This document shows positions 1 to 7,316 of a stretch of 11,659 nt of DNA, piece by piece; position 1 is the stretch's first letter; each line of letters opens with the position of its first letter. A program made the position numbers and the translations under genes. Source of the stretch: an uncultured Haloferula sp. (GTDB lineage: Bacteria; Verrucomicrobiota; Verrucomicrobiae; Verrucomicrobiales; Akkermansiaceae); contig CAMLOZ010000042.1 of NCBI GenBank assembly GCA_946481625.1, positions 1-11,659 on the forward strand, in the 5' to 3' direction. The notes beneath the pieces were generated by a model. That model was not told where the DNA came from. It ran no database searches and saw nothing but the letters and a program-made list of their open reading frames with translations.

Positions 1-1439
1 GTCACCCACAATTCCGGCGGCCCTTTCAGAACGGCCGTGCCTTGGTTGAATGACCAGGCATCGAGATTGAGCGGGTGAACCGCGGGGCCGTTGATTCCGC
101 TCCGGATCTCGGCGGCATAAACCGCTCCGCGCATTTCCACCACGCCGAGGCCCCCGCCGAGGTAGCAGTTCGAATCGGCACCGCCGAGCGGGTTCACGCC
201 GGATGCGCCATGGTTCACCGGGTTGCCCAACTGGTTCCAGTTCGTGCCGTCCGTCGAAGTGTAGAAGGTGAAAGTTTTCCCGTTGCTGCCGTTGTCGATG
301 TCGACCGTGACACGGGCCCAATAAACGGTGCCGTCGGTGATGTTGTTGACCCCGATCCCGGCGGTGGATTGGATGCTGTACGGATTGCCGGCAGCCGTCG
401 CGTATTCGAGCAGAAGCTTGCGGGAGTTCGATGCCGCGGTCTGGGAGAACTTGAAGCCCAGCTTCCCCGGAGCATCCCACTTCGAGAAGAGGGTGTTGGC
501 GGTCGCGGAGGCATTGTCGATCCGTACCCGGGCGCGGAGATCGAGATCGCCCTGAGGCATCGGGAACTCCACCGGAAAACCCGCGGGACAGTAATCGGCG
601 CCGGCAGGGAACTCCCAGCGCCGTTCGCCCCCGCCGGTGCCGGTCTGGATCACTGCAGGCGCGGACCATGATGCACCGACGGGACTCCAGTCGGTCCGTT
701 TCACCGTGTAGGCCGGGAAGAGCTGGCCGATCGCGCTTGCCAAGGGCGTGGACCACTTGCCGCCGGCATTGGTCGAGTCGCTGATGATGTGGATGGCGGC
801 AGTGCGGCGGCCTTCGCTCAGCATCACCTTGAGGGAATTCATCCCGCCACCGCCGATCATCGCGCCGAGCGCGTTGACCTTGGCCTGGGCCCCTTCGGCG
901 GTTTCCCCGCCTGCTGCGACGATGGCTCCGGGAGCGATCTGCGTTCCGGTGATCGCCCCCGGGGCGATCTTCGCGGTGGTGATCGAGCCGTCCGGAACGT
1001 TCTCCGCCATCATGGCGTAGCCGACCGCGGCGATCCGTTGGTCGGGGGCGAGTTTTTCCCATCCCCGGGTGCCGTCGTTGAACCAGACCCGCAGGAAGAT
1101 CTCGTCGTTCGTGAAGACGCCCGGAGGAAGCGTCGCCATGTTCGGCAACGTGGTGTCCCCGAGGGACACGGAGTAGAGTCCCTTGGCGACCGGCAGGGCG
1201 ATCGCGGCGTCGGGCACGCCGTCGGCGGGCGCATTGTCCGCGGAACTGGTCCAGAAGGTCTGCGTTCCGGCGCGGTCGACCAGAGAGAACTTGAACTGTC
1301 CGCTGCCGTCGAAATTCACCCCGTTCACCACCATGCGGCCCTGATAATTGATCAGGTGCGGGACTGCGGCGAGACGACACGGCAGCAGGCCCGCGAGCGC
1401 GAGGAGGAGCGGGGGGATTCTGCGCGAAAGTCCGGTCAT
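1..1439 (-). CDS. Secreted modular protein, possible SGNH hydrolase with lectin-like insert (3' end cut off by window edge)
   Basis: The frame is open for 479 codons from ATG 1439 to the left window edge, so the C-terminus is missing. Residues 1-25 form a signal peptide (basic start, leucine-rich core, LAA before the likely cut), so the product is exported. Residues 26-145 are a beta-rich domain opening with NYQGRM and closing with RIAAVGYAMMAENV, a layout I associate with verrucomicrobial surface proteins. Residues 150-173 are short IAPGAI repeats like those of phage tail fibres. Residues 214-250 read like the first block of an SGNH hydrolase: a strand, then SDST (possible nucleophile Ser222), then W and a helix. 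Residues 280-450 look like a LamG/concanavalin-type domain (beta strands, DIDNGSNGKTFTFYTSTDG, GVVEMRGAVYAAEIR). Any remaining catalytic block would lie off the window. The start overlaps the upstream stop as ATGA. The hydrolase call is inference; the open frame and signal peptide are seen directly. Confidence 0.8.
   Translation of the reverse strand, partial: MTGLSRRIPPLLLALAGLLPCRLAAVPHLINYQGRMVVNGVNFDGSGQFKFSLVDRAGTQTFWTSSADNAPADGVPDAAIALPVAKGLYSVSLGDTTLPNMATLPPGVFTNDEIFLRVWFNDGTRGWEKLAPDQRIAAVGYAMMAENVPDGSITTAKIAPGAITGTQIAPGAIVAAGGETAEGAQAKVNALGAMIGGGGMNSLKVMLSEGRRTAAIHIISDSTNAGGKWSTPLASAIGQLFPAYTVKRTDWSPVGASWSAPAVIQTGTGGGERRWEFPAGADYCPAGFPVEFPMPQGDLDLRARVRIDNASATANTLFSKWDAPGKLGFKFSQTAASNSRKLLLEYATAAGNPYSIQSTAGIGVNNITDGTVYWARVTVDIDNGSNGKTFTFYTSTDGTNWNQLGNPVNHGASGVNPLGGADSNCYLGGGLGVVEMRGAVYAAEIRSGINGPAVHPLNLDAWSFNQGTAVLKGPPELWV
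921..992 (-). repeat. Tail-fibre-like IAPGAI repeat in the secreted protein
   Basis: Residues 150-173 of the secreted protein repeat a short unit: GSITTAK, IAPGAITGTQ, IAPGAIVA. The DNA repeats the Pro-Gly-Ala-Ile codons with only small changes. Such units occur in phage tail fibres and bacterial surface proteins, where they form a stalk between globular domains. Here they separate the N-terminal beta domain from the putative SGNH region. Confidence 0.5.
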
Positions 1440-3034
1440 TTCTCCTCTGCCAGTGATGCGATCTTCCCGCGCTTCTCGAGACGCCGCCGCCAGAGCATGG
1501 CGGGTCCGCGCAGGTGCTTCAACCGGGAGGGGCTCATGCGGCAGATATTGCGGATCATCTTCGCGGGGCTCTGCACCGTGAGGTGCGACTTGCGGAATTT
1601 CCGGCGCTTCTTCCGTTTCTTCTTTTTCGCCGCCTTGGCGGCCGGTGCCTTGTCCTTGGCGGCGGGCGCTCCTTGCGGTGCGCGGCGCTTCGGCAGCACC
1701 AGCGAGTCATCGGCGAAGAGCAGCACATGACCTTGGGTCAGCAGCCAGAAGAGGTCGGCCAGCCATTCCTTGCCTGGTTCCGTCTGGCCTTCCGGAAGAA
1801 CGCCGGCCCAGAGCTGGGCGAGCTTGGTGCCGGGATTGGCCTCCAGCCAGGTCACCATCGCCGCAGGGCGCTCGGCCAGGATGGCATCCGTGGTCAGCGG
1901 GTGCGGGCGTGCCGGTCCGGTGAAGAGCTTGCCCTCGCGCTTGAAGACGGAAAGGTGCTCGTTCTCCAACAGGCGGCAGATGGCAGGAATGAGGATCGCC
2001 GGGTGCTTGCGGGCGTGTGATCCCGCAATGCGGACGCAGGCGAGCAGGCCCTGCGACATGTTCTTCGCCGGGATGTCGCCGGGAACCTCCGCCGAGCGGA
2101 CTTCCTCGAAGATCTCCGGGAACACGCGGGTCGCGAAGTCGCGCTCGATCTCGCTACGGTCGAAGCGCCATGCCGAGTCGTCGGCACCTTTGGGCCGCCA
2201 GCGCACGCGCTTGCGCATCGTGTCCAGCCACGCGTTCACGGCCTCCTCACCCCGCTCGGTCCGCACCCGCGAGGAGTAAACCTCGAAGGGAATGTGCGAG
2301 AACCGCTCGCGGTGCAGGCGCCGCAGCGTCGTCTGGTAAGAGTGGAAATTCGGCGGGCCGAGCCATTCGCCGCTCATGCCGCAACGGGCCACCACTTGGA
2401 AGTTGCCTGCGGGAGGTTCGGTCTCCGTTTCTTCCGATTCGTAGTATTCGCCCGCCGCTTCCGATTGCCAGAAGTGGGCGATTGCCTCCTCCTTCGTCAG
2501 CCACAGCGATTGATCCTTGCGCGAGCGGAAGAGCGGCGGAGCGTTTCCGGCGAGAGTGAAATTGAGGTGATAACGGTCGCGTCCCGCCAGCAGGATCTGC
2601 GCGACATCGAAGAGCGAATAGACGCGCGCCACGTGATGGATCTCGCGGACCACCAGGTGCACCGCCTCCGCCGCAGGTGTCAGGTTCACGCGCACGCCTT
2701 CCGCCGGTTGCGGGAGTTCGCGAGGACCGAAGTCTCGACCCCCGCCTCCACCGCGGCGATCACGGTCGCCTCCCCGCTGCGGGCGATAGCCGCCTTCGCG
2801 GTTCCCGCCGCCTCCGCCACGGAACTCGCGTTGGCCGCCGCCACGGCGATCCCCCTCGCGCCGGTCGAAGTCCCGCCTCCCGCGTTGATCGTCGCGCTCG
2901 CGCCGTTCGCGCGGTGCTTCGTCGTCGCGGTTTTCAACGGGTTTTTTCGCCGGTGCATCGCTCCGGGCCCAGGAAGGGCCCAGCTCGAATGCGGACAGCA
3001 GGCGCTTGGCCAGCTCATCGGAGGGATCGCTCAC
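1436..3034 (-). CDS. Uncharacterised RGG-rich protein with Lys/Arg-rich tail
   Basis: I do not recognise a named family. With the GTG start at 3034 (MSDPSDELAKRLLSAFEL) the product is 532 residues; the frame is open further up to a TTG at 3085, but the added residues look non-coding. Residues 1-25 are an amphipathic segment. Residues 35-110 are low-complexity, Arg/Gly/Asp-rich, with four RGG motifs (Arg 64, 72, 87, 94). Residues 115-445 are a folded region without membrane segments; the block around 217-256 (CGMSGEWLGPPNFHSYQ, then RFSHIPFEVYSSRV) has the look of a conserved core. Residues 459-482 are Ala/Lys-rich, ending in a dense Lys/Arg patch, followed by a basic C-terminal 50 residues. 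RGG and Lys/Arg tracts suggest cytoplasmic binding to RNA or ribosomes, which is inference. It lies 109 bases downstream of waaA and overlaps the next gene by 4 bases. Confidence 0.85.
   Translation of the reverse strand: MSDPSDELAKRLLSAFELGPSWARSDAPAKKPVENRDDEAPRERRERDDQRGRRDFDRREGDRRGGGQREFRGGGGGNREGGYRPQRGGDRDRRGGGGGRDFGPRELPQPAEGVRVNLTPAAEAVHLVVREIHHVARVYSLFDVAQILLAGRDRYHLNFTLAGNAPPLFRSRKDQSLWLTKEEAIAHFWQSEAAGEYYESEETETEPPAGNFQVVARCGMSGEWLGPPNFHSYQTTLRRLHRERFSHIPFEVYSSRVRTERGEEAVNAWLDTMRKRVRWRPKGADDSAWRFDRSEIERDFATRVFPEIFEEVRSAEVPGDIPAKNMSQGLLACVRIAGSHARKHPAILIPAICRLLENEHLSVFKREGKLFTGPARPHPLTTDAILAERPAAMVTWLEANPGTKLAQLWAGVLPEGQTEPGKEWLADLFWLLTQGHVLLFADDSLVLPKRRAPQGAPAAKDKAPAAKAAKKKKRKKRRKFRKSHLTVQSPAKMIRNICRMSPSRLKHLRGPAMLWRRRLEKRGKIASLAEEK
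1442..1448 (-). promoter_or_regulatory. Ribosome binding site inside the end of the upstream gene
   Basis: The minus strand reads AGAGGAG, two A residues, then the ATG at 1439. The site lies in the Glu-Glu-Lys codons that end the RGG-rich protein, whose TGA overlaps this ATG. It supports the 1439 start and suggests translational coupling. The spacing is shorter than usual. Confidence 0.55.
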
Positions 3035-3143
3035 GCCGCGGAGACTAGCGGGCCTTCCAGAAATGACAAACCCGCCTTGCAACAATCTCTGCCCTCATTT
3101 CCGGCCGCAAATCACTGTGCATTCTAACACTGCGGCGGCGGGG

Positions 3144-4415
3144 TCAGCGATCAAGGAGGTCGATCATCCGTTGCGTGGCACCGGCATGGTGGGCCAGGAT
3201 GCTTGATGCGGCATCGCACATCCGTTCGCAGCGCGCGGGATCGTCGAGCAACTCGGACGCCAGCCGTCCCAGGGTTTCCGCGCGATCGAATTTCAAGGCC
3301 CCGCCAGCCGCCACCAGCGAGGTGGCCAGCGGTTCGAAGTTCTCCATGTGAGGACCGAAGAGCAGCGGCTTCCGTGCGAGGATCGCTTCCGCGGGATTTT
3401 GTCCGCCGGTGCCCAGGATGCTCTTCCCGATCACCACCAGATCGGCATGAGCGGACCAGTCGCGCAGTTCGCCCGTGCTGTCGATCATCAGGCAGGCCCG
3501 GGCGGGATCGGCCGGAGGATGGAATGCCGACCGCTGCACCACTTCGAAGTCCTCCGCTTCCAGCGCGGCGCGCACTTCCGCCCTGCGTTCGGCATGGCGG
3601 GGCACCACGGCGTACAGCGCCCGGGTGCGGCGGATCGCGTTCCCGATCCATGCTTCTTCCCCGCCGTGGGTACTGGCTGCAAGGATGACCCTCCGGTTCT
3701 TGCCGAAGCTTTCGAGCATCGCCGCGAACTCCGCGCGCCGCGTTGGCATGACGGCGACTCCCGGGTCGAACTTCGCGCTTCCCGTGACCGTGATCCTTTC
3801 GGGTGCCACTCCCAATGCTTCCCATCTCGCGGCATCCCTGGCTTCTTGCGCGGCGACCGCATCCAGCATGCCGAAGACCGGCCGCACCAGCGATGCCACC
3901 TTCGCGTAACGTCGCTCCGAGCGTGGCGAAAGCCGCGCATTGACGAGCCTCACCGGAATCCCCCGCTTGCGACAGGCGAGCAGCAGGTGCGGCCATGCCT
4001 CGCCTTCCACGAGCACGAGTTGGGAAGGCTCGAAACGATCCAGGTAGCGGTTCACGCAGATCGGGAAATCCACCGGCGCATAAGTCACGCGGACACCTTC
4101 CAATGCCGCCTCAACCGCCACGGCATGTCCGGTCGCGGTGCCGGTCGCGAGGACGAAGCGCTTGCCGGGGACCTTCGCCCGCCATGCGCGGATCAACTTC
4201 AGCGCGAGCAGCGTCTCGCCCACGCTCACCGAGTGTACGTGCACTTCACCGCAGGGCTCTTCTTCCTCCGGACGCGAATAAATCGAGAAACGCTCGCGTA
4301 GTCCGCTGCCGAATCCGCCGCGGCGTCCCATCCGCACGATCCACCCCGGCAGCATGATCAGGAAGAAAACAGGCAGCAACAGGCGGTAGAGCCCGAGGAC
4401 GAAGCGGAACGGCAT
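3144..4415 (-). CDS. waaA: 3-deoxy-D-manno-octulosonic acid (Kdo) transferase
   Basis: WaaA (KdtA) transfers Kdo from CMP-Kdo to lipid IVA on the cytoplasmic face of the inner membrane, starting the LPS inner core. The 423 residues match the family's usual length. An N-terminal hydrophobic segment (residues 5-27) is the membrane anchor. HSVSVGE (61-67) carries the catalytic glutamate, Glu67. Other family landmarks follow in order: EGEAWPHL (137-144; usually ETELWPN), NARLS (159-163), GSAKFD (212-217), AASTHGGEE (246-254), PRHAERR (272-278), GGQNPAEA (337-344, CMP-Kdo site; usually GGHNP) and GPHMENF (354-360). How many Kdo residues it adds cannot be read from sequence. It starts 10 bases after the rsmD stop, so the two are probably cotranscribed. 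No clear Shine-Dalgarno site precedes the ATG. Confidence 0.97.
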   Translation of the reverse strand: MPFRFVLGLYRLLLPVFFLIMLPGWIVRMGRRGGFGSGLRERFSIYSRPEEEEPCGEVHVHSVSVGETLLALKLIRAWRAKVPGKRFVLATGTATGHAVAVEAALEGVRVTYAPVDFPICVNRYLDRFEPSQLVLVEGEAWPHLLLACRKRGIPVRLVNARLSPRSERRYAKVASLVRPVFGMLDAVAAQEARDAARWEALGVAPERITVTGSAKFDPGVAVMPTRRAEFAAMLESFGKNRRVILAASTHGGEEAWIGNAIRRTRALYAVVPRHAERRAEVRAALEAEDFEVVQRSAFHPPADPARACLMIDSTGELRDWSAHADLVVIGKSILGTGGQNPAEAILARKPLLFGPHMENFEPLATSLVAAGGALKFDRAETLGRLASELLDDPARCERMCDAASSILAHHAGATQRMIDLLDR

Positions 4416-4425
4416 CGCGCGCAGG

Positions 4426-4983
4426 CTAGGAAGGCTCCGCCGCAGCGTAAAGCAGGATGGCGCTGCCGCCGTACTCGCGGCGATCCTTCAGGAGCCAACC
4501 GGCTCCCTCCGGCGAACGCCCCGAGGCCGGGCACTCGGCGATGAACCAGCCGCCTTCGGCCAGTCGCTCGGGGAGCGCCGGATGGGCCAGCAGTTCCTTC
4601 ACATGATCCCGGTCGCCGGGATACTTCGCGTAGGGCGGATCGGCGAAGATGAGGTCATACTTCCCGACGTCCCGCGTCAGCCAGGCATGGACGTCCGCCC
4701 GCACGATGCGCCCGCCCTGCAGCTTCGCTTTCTCCAGATTTTCCCGGATCACGGACTCCGCCTGGCGATGCTCGTCGACGAACACGCAACTCGCCGCGCC
4801 GCGGCTCAGGGCTTCCAGCCCGATCGCGCCCGATCCCGCGAACAGGTCCAGCACCGCCGTGCCCTCCACGGCAGGTCCGAGGATCGAGAAAATCGCCTGC
4901 CGCACGAAGTCCGTCGTCGGCCGGGCCACGGCCTTCGGCACCTTGATGGCGAGTCTTCCAGCAGTTCCAGCGATGATACGCAC
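4426..4983 (-). CDS. rsmD: 16S rRNA (guanine(966)-N2)-methyltransferase RsmD
   Basis: RsmD methylates N2 of G966 in 16S rRNA during assembly of the small subunit, using S-adenosylmethionine. The frame is open well upstream, but RsmD homologues begin with MRIIAG, which matches the GTG at 4983 (RIIAGTAGRL) and gives 185 residues, the normal family size. Landmarks: RPTTDFVRQAIFSIL (21-35), SAM-binding motif I LDLFAGSGAIGLEALSRGA (45-63), the acidic end of the next strand FVD (68-70), ADV (96-98), catalytic ADPPY (114-118) and the closing YGGSAILLY (171-179). No Shine-Dalgarno site is visible before the GTG; an ATG 11 bases upstream is out of frame. It follows the AsmA-like gene after 74 bases and precedes waaA by 10. 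In many bacteria rsmD sits beside coaD, which is not seen here. Confidence 0.95.
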   Translation of the reverse strand: MRIIAGTAGRLAIKVPKAVARPTTDFVRQAIFSILGPAVEGTAVLDLFAGSGAIGLEALSRGAASCVFVDEHRQAESVIRENLEKAKLQGGRIVRADVHAWLTRDVGKYDLIFADPPYAKYPGDRDHVKELLAHPALPERLAEGGWFIAECPASGRSPEGAGWLLKDRREYGGSAILLYAAAEPS

Positions 4984-5057
4984 GGCACGACCATGGCCGG
5001 GAAGCGGCGGCCTCGCAATAGCGGCGATCAATCCTTGGAAAATGAGACCATGATGGA

Positions 5058-6476
5058 TCAACCCGATCCCGCGAGTACCTCCGCCGCATCCGCGACCGGC
5101 ACCACGGGGCCGCCGCTGCCGAATTCGATGCCTTGCCCGCCCGGGTACGAGACCCATCGTAGATCGATGAAAAGACGGTCGGGCGACTCCATCTCGGTGA
5201 ATACAGGCGGTACCGCGACCGCCATCTTGGCCAGGCGGGCGCGCCACAAGTCGGACACCTCCGGAGGCATCACCGCCCTCAGCACGGCATTGACCTCCCC
5301 GTTTGTATGGATCGTGCCGTTGCCGAGCAGGGACAGCGGCTCCCCGACCAGCCTTGCATCCGGGCAGTTCAAGGTTCCGCCTTCCAGCATGCAGGTGAAG
5401 CTCGCTCGGCCGAAGCGGAGTTCGCTGCCACCCGCATGCACCAAGATGTCCTCCGCCGCCGCGGTGGCAGCTCCTTTCCAACTCCCCGGAATTGTCAGGA
5501 AGCCCGCCCCCTTGGCCTCGGCGACAAGACGGGCGGCACGGGGCTTTCGCGTTTGGAACACGTCACCGGCATCGACCGGCTGTTCCGCCACCTGCAAGAC
5601 GGCAACGACGGGAATGCCGGGCAGGCGGCCGAGTGCGGCCTCGGCCCGCGCGCGGACTCCGGCGACCGCGATCTCCCCCGGACCGATGTGAAGTTCCGGT
5701 CCCTTCCATGCCAAGGGGAGATCGAGTTCCTTGGCGAGGGCTTGGCCTGCCACCACGATGGATTGCGCGGAGCAACTTCCCTCCGCAGGGTCGCCGCCCA
5801 GCGGGATCTTCCCGGCCAGTCCGCCGAACTTGACGACGTTGGTCGGACCCAAAAACAGATCGAGTTCGGCCTCCGTGATTTCGATCCAAGTGGTGCCGCG
5901 TCCCGTGGTGGGCGGGGAAGGGGCTCCGGGGGACGGGGGGAGCGCGGGTTCACTGTGAGGGCTTCCGGGTCCCGTCCCACGGGAGGGAGTCGCCGCTTCC
6001 GCAGGAGTTTCCGGGGTTTGGTTCGCCGCCAGTTGAGGTAATGTCTCGCCCGGGCGGACTTCCTTGGGCGCGAGGCCGGCGAGCATTTCCAGCGGAATCG
6101 CCACATGCGGCCGGTCGAGACGGACTTTTGCCACCTGCAGGTCGCCCCGGAAGAGAGGCTTCCACTTGGGATGCACCCGCACCTCGCGGATCTCCAACAA
6201 AGGCTCGGAGACTACTTGGCGAAAGGGCTGCGGCTGGAGCAGCTTGAACCCGCCGAGGCAAGCCCCGCCCCACGGGGTCCAAGTCGCGCTGCCGATCCGG
6301 GCTTCCAAGCCCGTGCGCGCTTCCACTTCCTGCACCAGACGGTCCTTCGCCCACGGGGTCGCCAAGGCGAGATTGCCTGCGGCGAGCAGGAGCGGCGGCG
6401 TACAAACAAAGCCGAGCAGGATGTTCCGGATCCTGCGCTTTTTTCGCCGGGGGGAGAGGGCCGGCTCGTCGGACAT
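5058..6476 (-). CDS. AsmA-like single-pass membrane-anchored protein
   Basis: The 472-residue product has a basic cytoplasmic start (RRKKRRIR, 10-17), one membrane helix (about 18-40) and a long periplasmic part. The segment after the helix, WAKDRLVQEVEARTGLEARIGSATW (42-66), is the layout of the AsmA/DUF748-type N-terminus: anchor, then an amphipathic helix and a strand in which the domain packs under the membrane. The remainder is strand-rich, as expected for AsmA-type grooves that bind or move lipids at the envelope. A Pro/Ser/Thr/Gly-rich linker (about 145-193) interrupts it. The protein is short beside the large bridge-forming members (TamB, YhdP), so a complete inner-to-outer-membrane bridge is unlikely. 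The ATG shares one base with the stop of the upstream secreted protein (TAATG). The family call rests on N-terminal pattern only; the substrate is unknown. Confidence 0.75.
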   Translation of the reverse strand: MSDEPALSPRRKKRRIRNILLGFVCTPPLLLAAGNLALATPWAKDRLVQEVEARTGLEARIGSATWTPWGGACLGGFKLLQPQPFRQVVSEPLLEIREVRVHPKWKPLFRGDLQVAKVRLDRPHVAIPLEMLAGLAPKEVRPGETLPQLAANQTPETPAEAATPSRGTGPGSPHSEPALPPSPGAPSPPTTGRGTTWIEITEAELDLFLGPTNVVKFGGLAGKIPLGGDPAEGSCSAQSIVVAGQALAKELDLPLAWKGPELHIGPGEIAVAGVRARAEAALGRLPGIPVVAVLQVAEQPVDAGDVFQTRKPRAARLVAEAKGAGFLTIPGSWKGAATAAAEDILVHAGGSELRFGRASFTCMLEGGTLNCPDARLVGEPLSLLGNGTIHTNGEVNAVLRAVMPPEVSDLWRARLAKMAVAVPPVFTEMESPDRLFIDLRWVSYPGGQGIEFGSGGPVVPVADAAEVLAGSG

Positions 6477-7234
6477 TATTTCTTCTTCTTCGCCGGTGCC
6501 GGAGCGGGCTCCGGCTTGGCCTTCGGTTTCGGCTGGATCACACCGGCCGCGCCTAGCGGGAAGCGTACCACCATTCCGCGGTCGGCGAGGCGGGTGCCTT
6601 GGGAGGAAACCTCCTGGAAGCGATAGACCACGAGCCCGAACTTGTTGTCACCCGTCTTGCCGACGGCGATGTTTTCCTTGGTGGTGCCGAAGGAACTCTG
6701 CTCTTCGTACTTCCACTCGTGGCCGCTCCACTGTCCCAAGGTGCTGTCGGCGTCCGCGGCCACGTCGTCGATACGCTTGAGGGTGCCGTTCGGCGACTTG
6801 AAGGCGTCTTCCTTGGGCTCGTATTTGAGAGTGGAGACATTCTGGGCGCTGCCCGTCATGTTGATGGTCCACCGGCCTTCCTTGTCACCCTTCAATTGGA
6901 TGGCCACGGCTTCGACCGGCTTGAACTCGCGCTTGGCCCAGGTCTTGAGATAGTCGTCGTATTCCTCCTTGGTCAGGCCCAGGCGTTCGTCGTAAGGCAG
7001 GGGCACGCCGGGCTTGCCGTTCTTGGAGTGCTCCTTGAACCACTCGGGGTCCTTGCGGGCGGCCTGCTCGACCTTCGCGATGTACTTGTCGAGTTCCGGC
7101 GGCGGAACGACCACCACGATCTCGCCCTTGATCGGCGTGTCGGCAGGGATCAGGGCGGTGAAAATCTTCGGCGCCTCGGCGGCGAGGGAAGTGGTGCAAG
7201 CGAGGGTGACGAGCGGAAAGAGCGCGAATTTCAT
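6476..7234 (-). CDS. Small secreted protein with Pro/Lys tail, unknown function
   Basis: I do not recognise the family. The ATG at 7234 is chosen because it opens a clear signal peptide (MKFALFPLVTLACTTSLAA, cut after about residue 19); the frame is open to 7312 but those codons add an Arg-rich stretch unlike a signal. The cysteine at position 13 does not make a good lipobox. The mature part, about 230 residues, is hydrophilic with mixed helix and strand: a charged helical region near 44-90 (LDKYIAKVEQAARKDPEWF), then strands around 95-220 (GRWTINMTGSAQNV, KFGLVVYRFQEV). It ends in a Pro/Ala/Lys-rich tail with four lysines. Its gene is coupled to the AsmA-like gene by a one-base overlap, so joint work at the envelope is plausible. 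It lies 82 bases downstream of the sulfatase-superfamily gene. Confidence 0.85.
   Translation of the reverse strand: MKFALFPLVTLACTTSLAAEAPKIFTALIPADTPIKGEIVVVVPPPELDKYIAKVEQAARKDPEWFKEHSKNGKPGVPLPYDERLGLTKEEYDDYLKTWAKREFKPVEAVAIQLKGDKEGRWTINMTGSAQNVSTLKYEPKEDAFKSPNGTLKRIDDVAADADSTLGQWSGHEWKYEEQSSFGTTKENIAVGKTGDNKFGLVVYRFQEVSSQGTRLADRGMVVRFPLGAAGVIQPKPKAKPEPAPAPAKKKK
6479..6491 (-). promoter_or_regulatory. Purine-rich ribosome binding tract in the Lys-tail codons
   Basis: The codons for the four C-terminal lysines read GAAGAAGAAGAAA on the minus strand, directly before TAATG, where the stop of the secreted protein and the start of the AsmA-like protein share a base. There is no other candidate ribosome site, so the Lys tail may double as the initiation signal for the downstream gene. 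Confidence 0.45.
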
Positions 7235-7270
7235 GGAGGCGGGCGGTTGCCGGAGGAGCGGCACGAAGCA

Positions 7271-7289
7271 TTTCCGCTCGCGCCGGAAA
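7271..7289 (-). repeat. Short inverted repeat in the spacer before the secreted-protein gene
   Basis: TTTCCG (7271-7276) pairs with CGGAAA (7284-7289) around a 7-base loop, inside the 82-base spacer between the sulfatase-superfamily stop and the next start. There is no run of T after it on the minus strand, so a classical terminator is not supported. It may be chance in GC-rich DNA. Confidence 0.25.
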
Positions 7290-7316
7290 CTCAAGCGGCA
7301 ATCGGGCGGCACCTCC

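Noticed and set aside
3035..3085. Upstream TTG start of the RGG-rich protein at 3085
   Set aside because: A GAGG lies upstream, but the 17 added residues look non-coding, and the GTG at 3034 gives a normal helical N-terminus. It cannot be excluded from sequence alone.
3035..3143. Promoter in the relatively AT-rich spacer after waaA
   Set aside because: A TAGAAT-like hexamer is present, but no -35 element lies at a suitable distance, so I do not call it.
3348..4301. 317-codon open frame on the plus strand
   Set aside because: It is antisense to waaA, which is certain from its motifs.
5028..5051. Seven-residue leader ORF (MVSFSKD) before rsmD
   Set aside because: It has no ribosome site and no attenuator-like structure, and such short frames are common by chance.
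4984..5481. N-terminal extension of rsmD by up to 166 codons
   Set aside because: The extension overlaps the AsmA-like gene in another frame and has low-complexity Arg/Gly content. RsmD proteins start at the RIIAG segment.
7196..7234. Lipoprotein signal in the small secreted protein
   Set aside because: The residue three before Cys13 is Thr, and the hydrophobic core before it is too short; a standard Ala-x-Ala cut site follows.
7311..7316. Perfect GGAGGT overlapping the end of the membrane enzyme gene
   Set aside because: It is about 77 bases from the ATG of the next gene, too far to act, and no credible start lies 5-9 bases after it; the TTG at 7301 opens a shadow frame.
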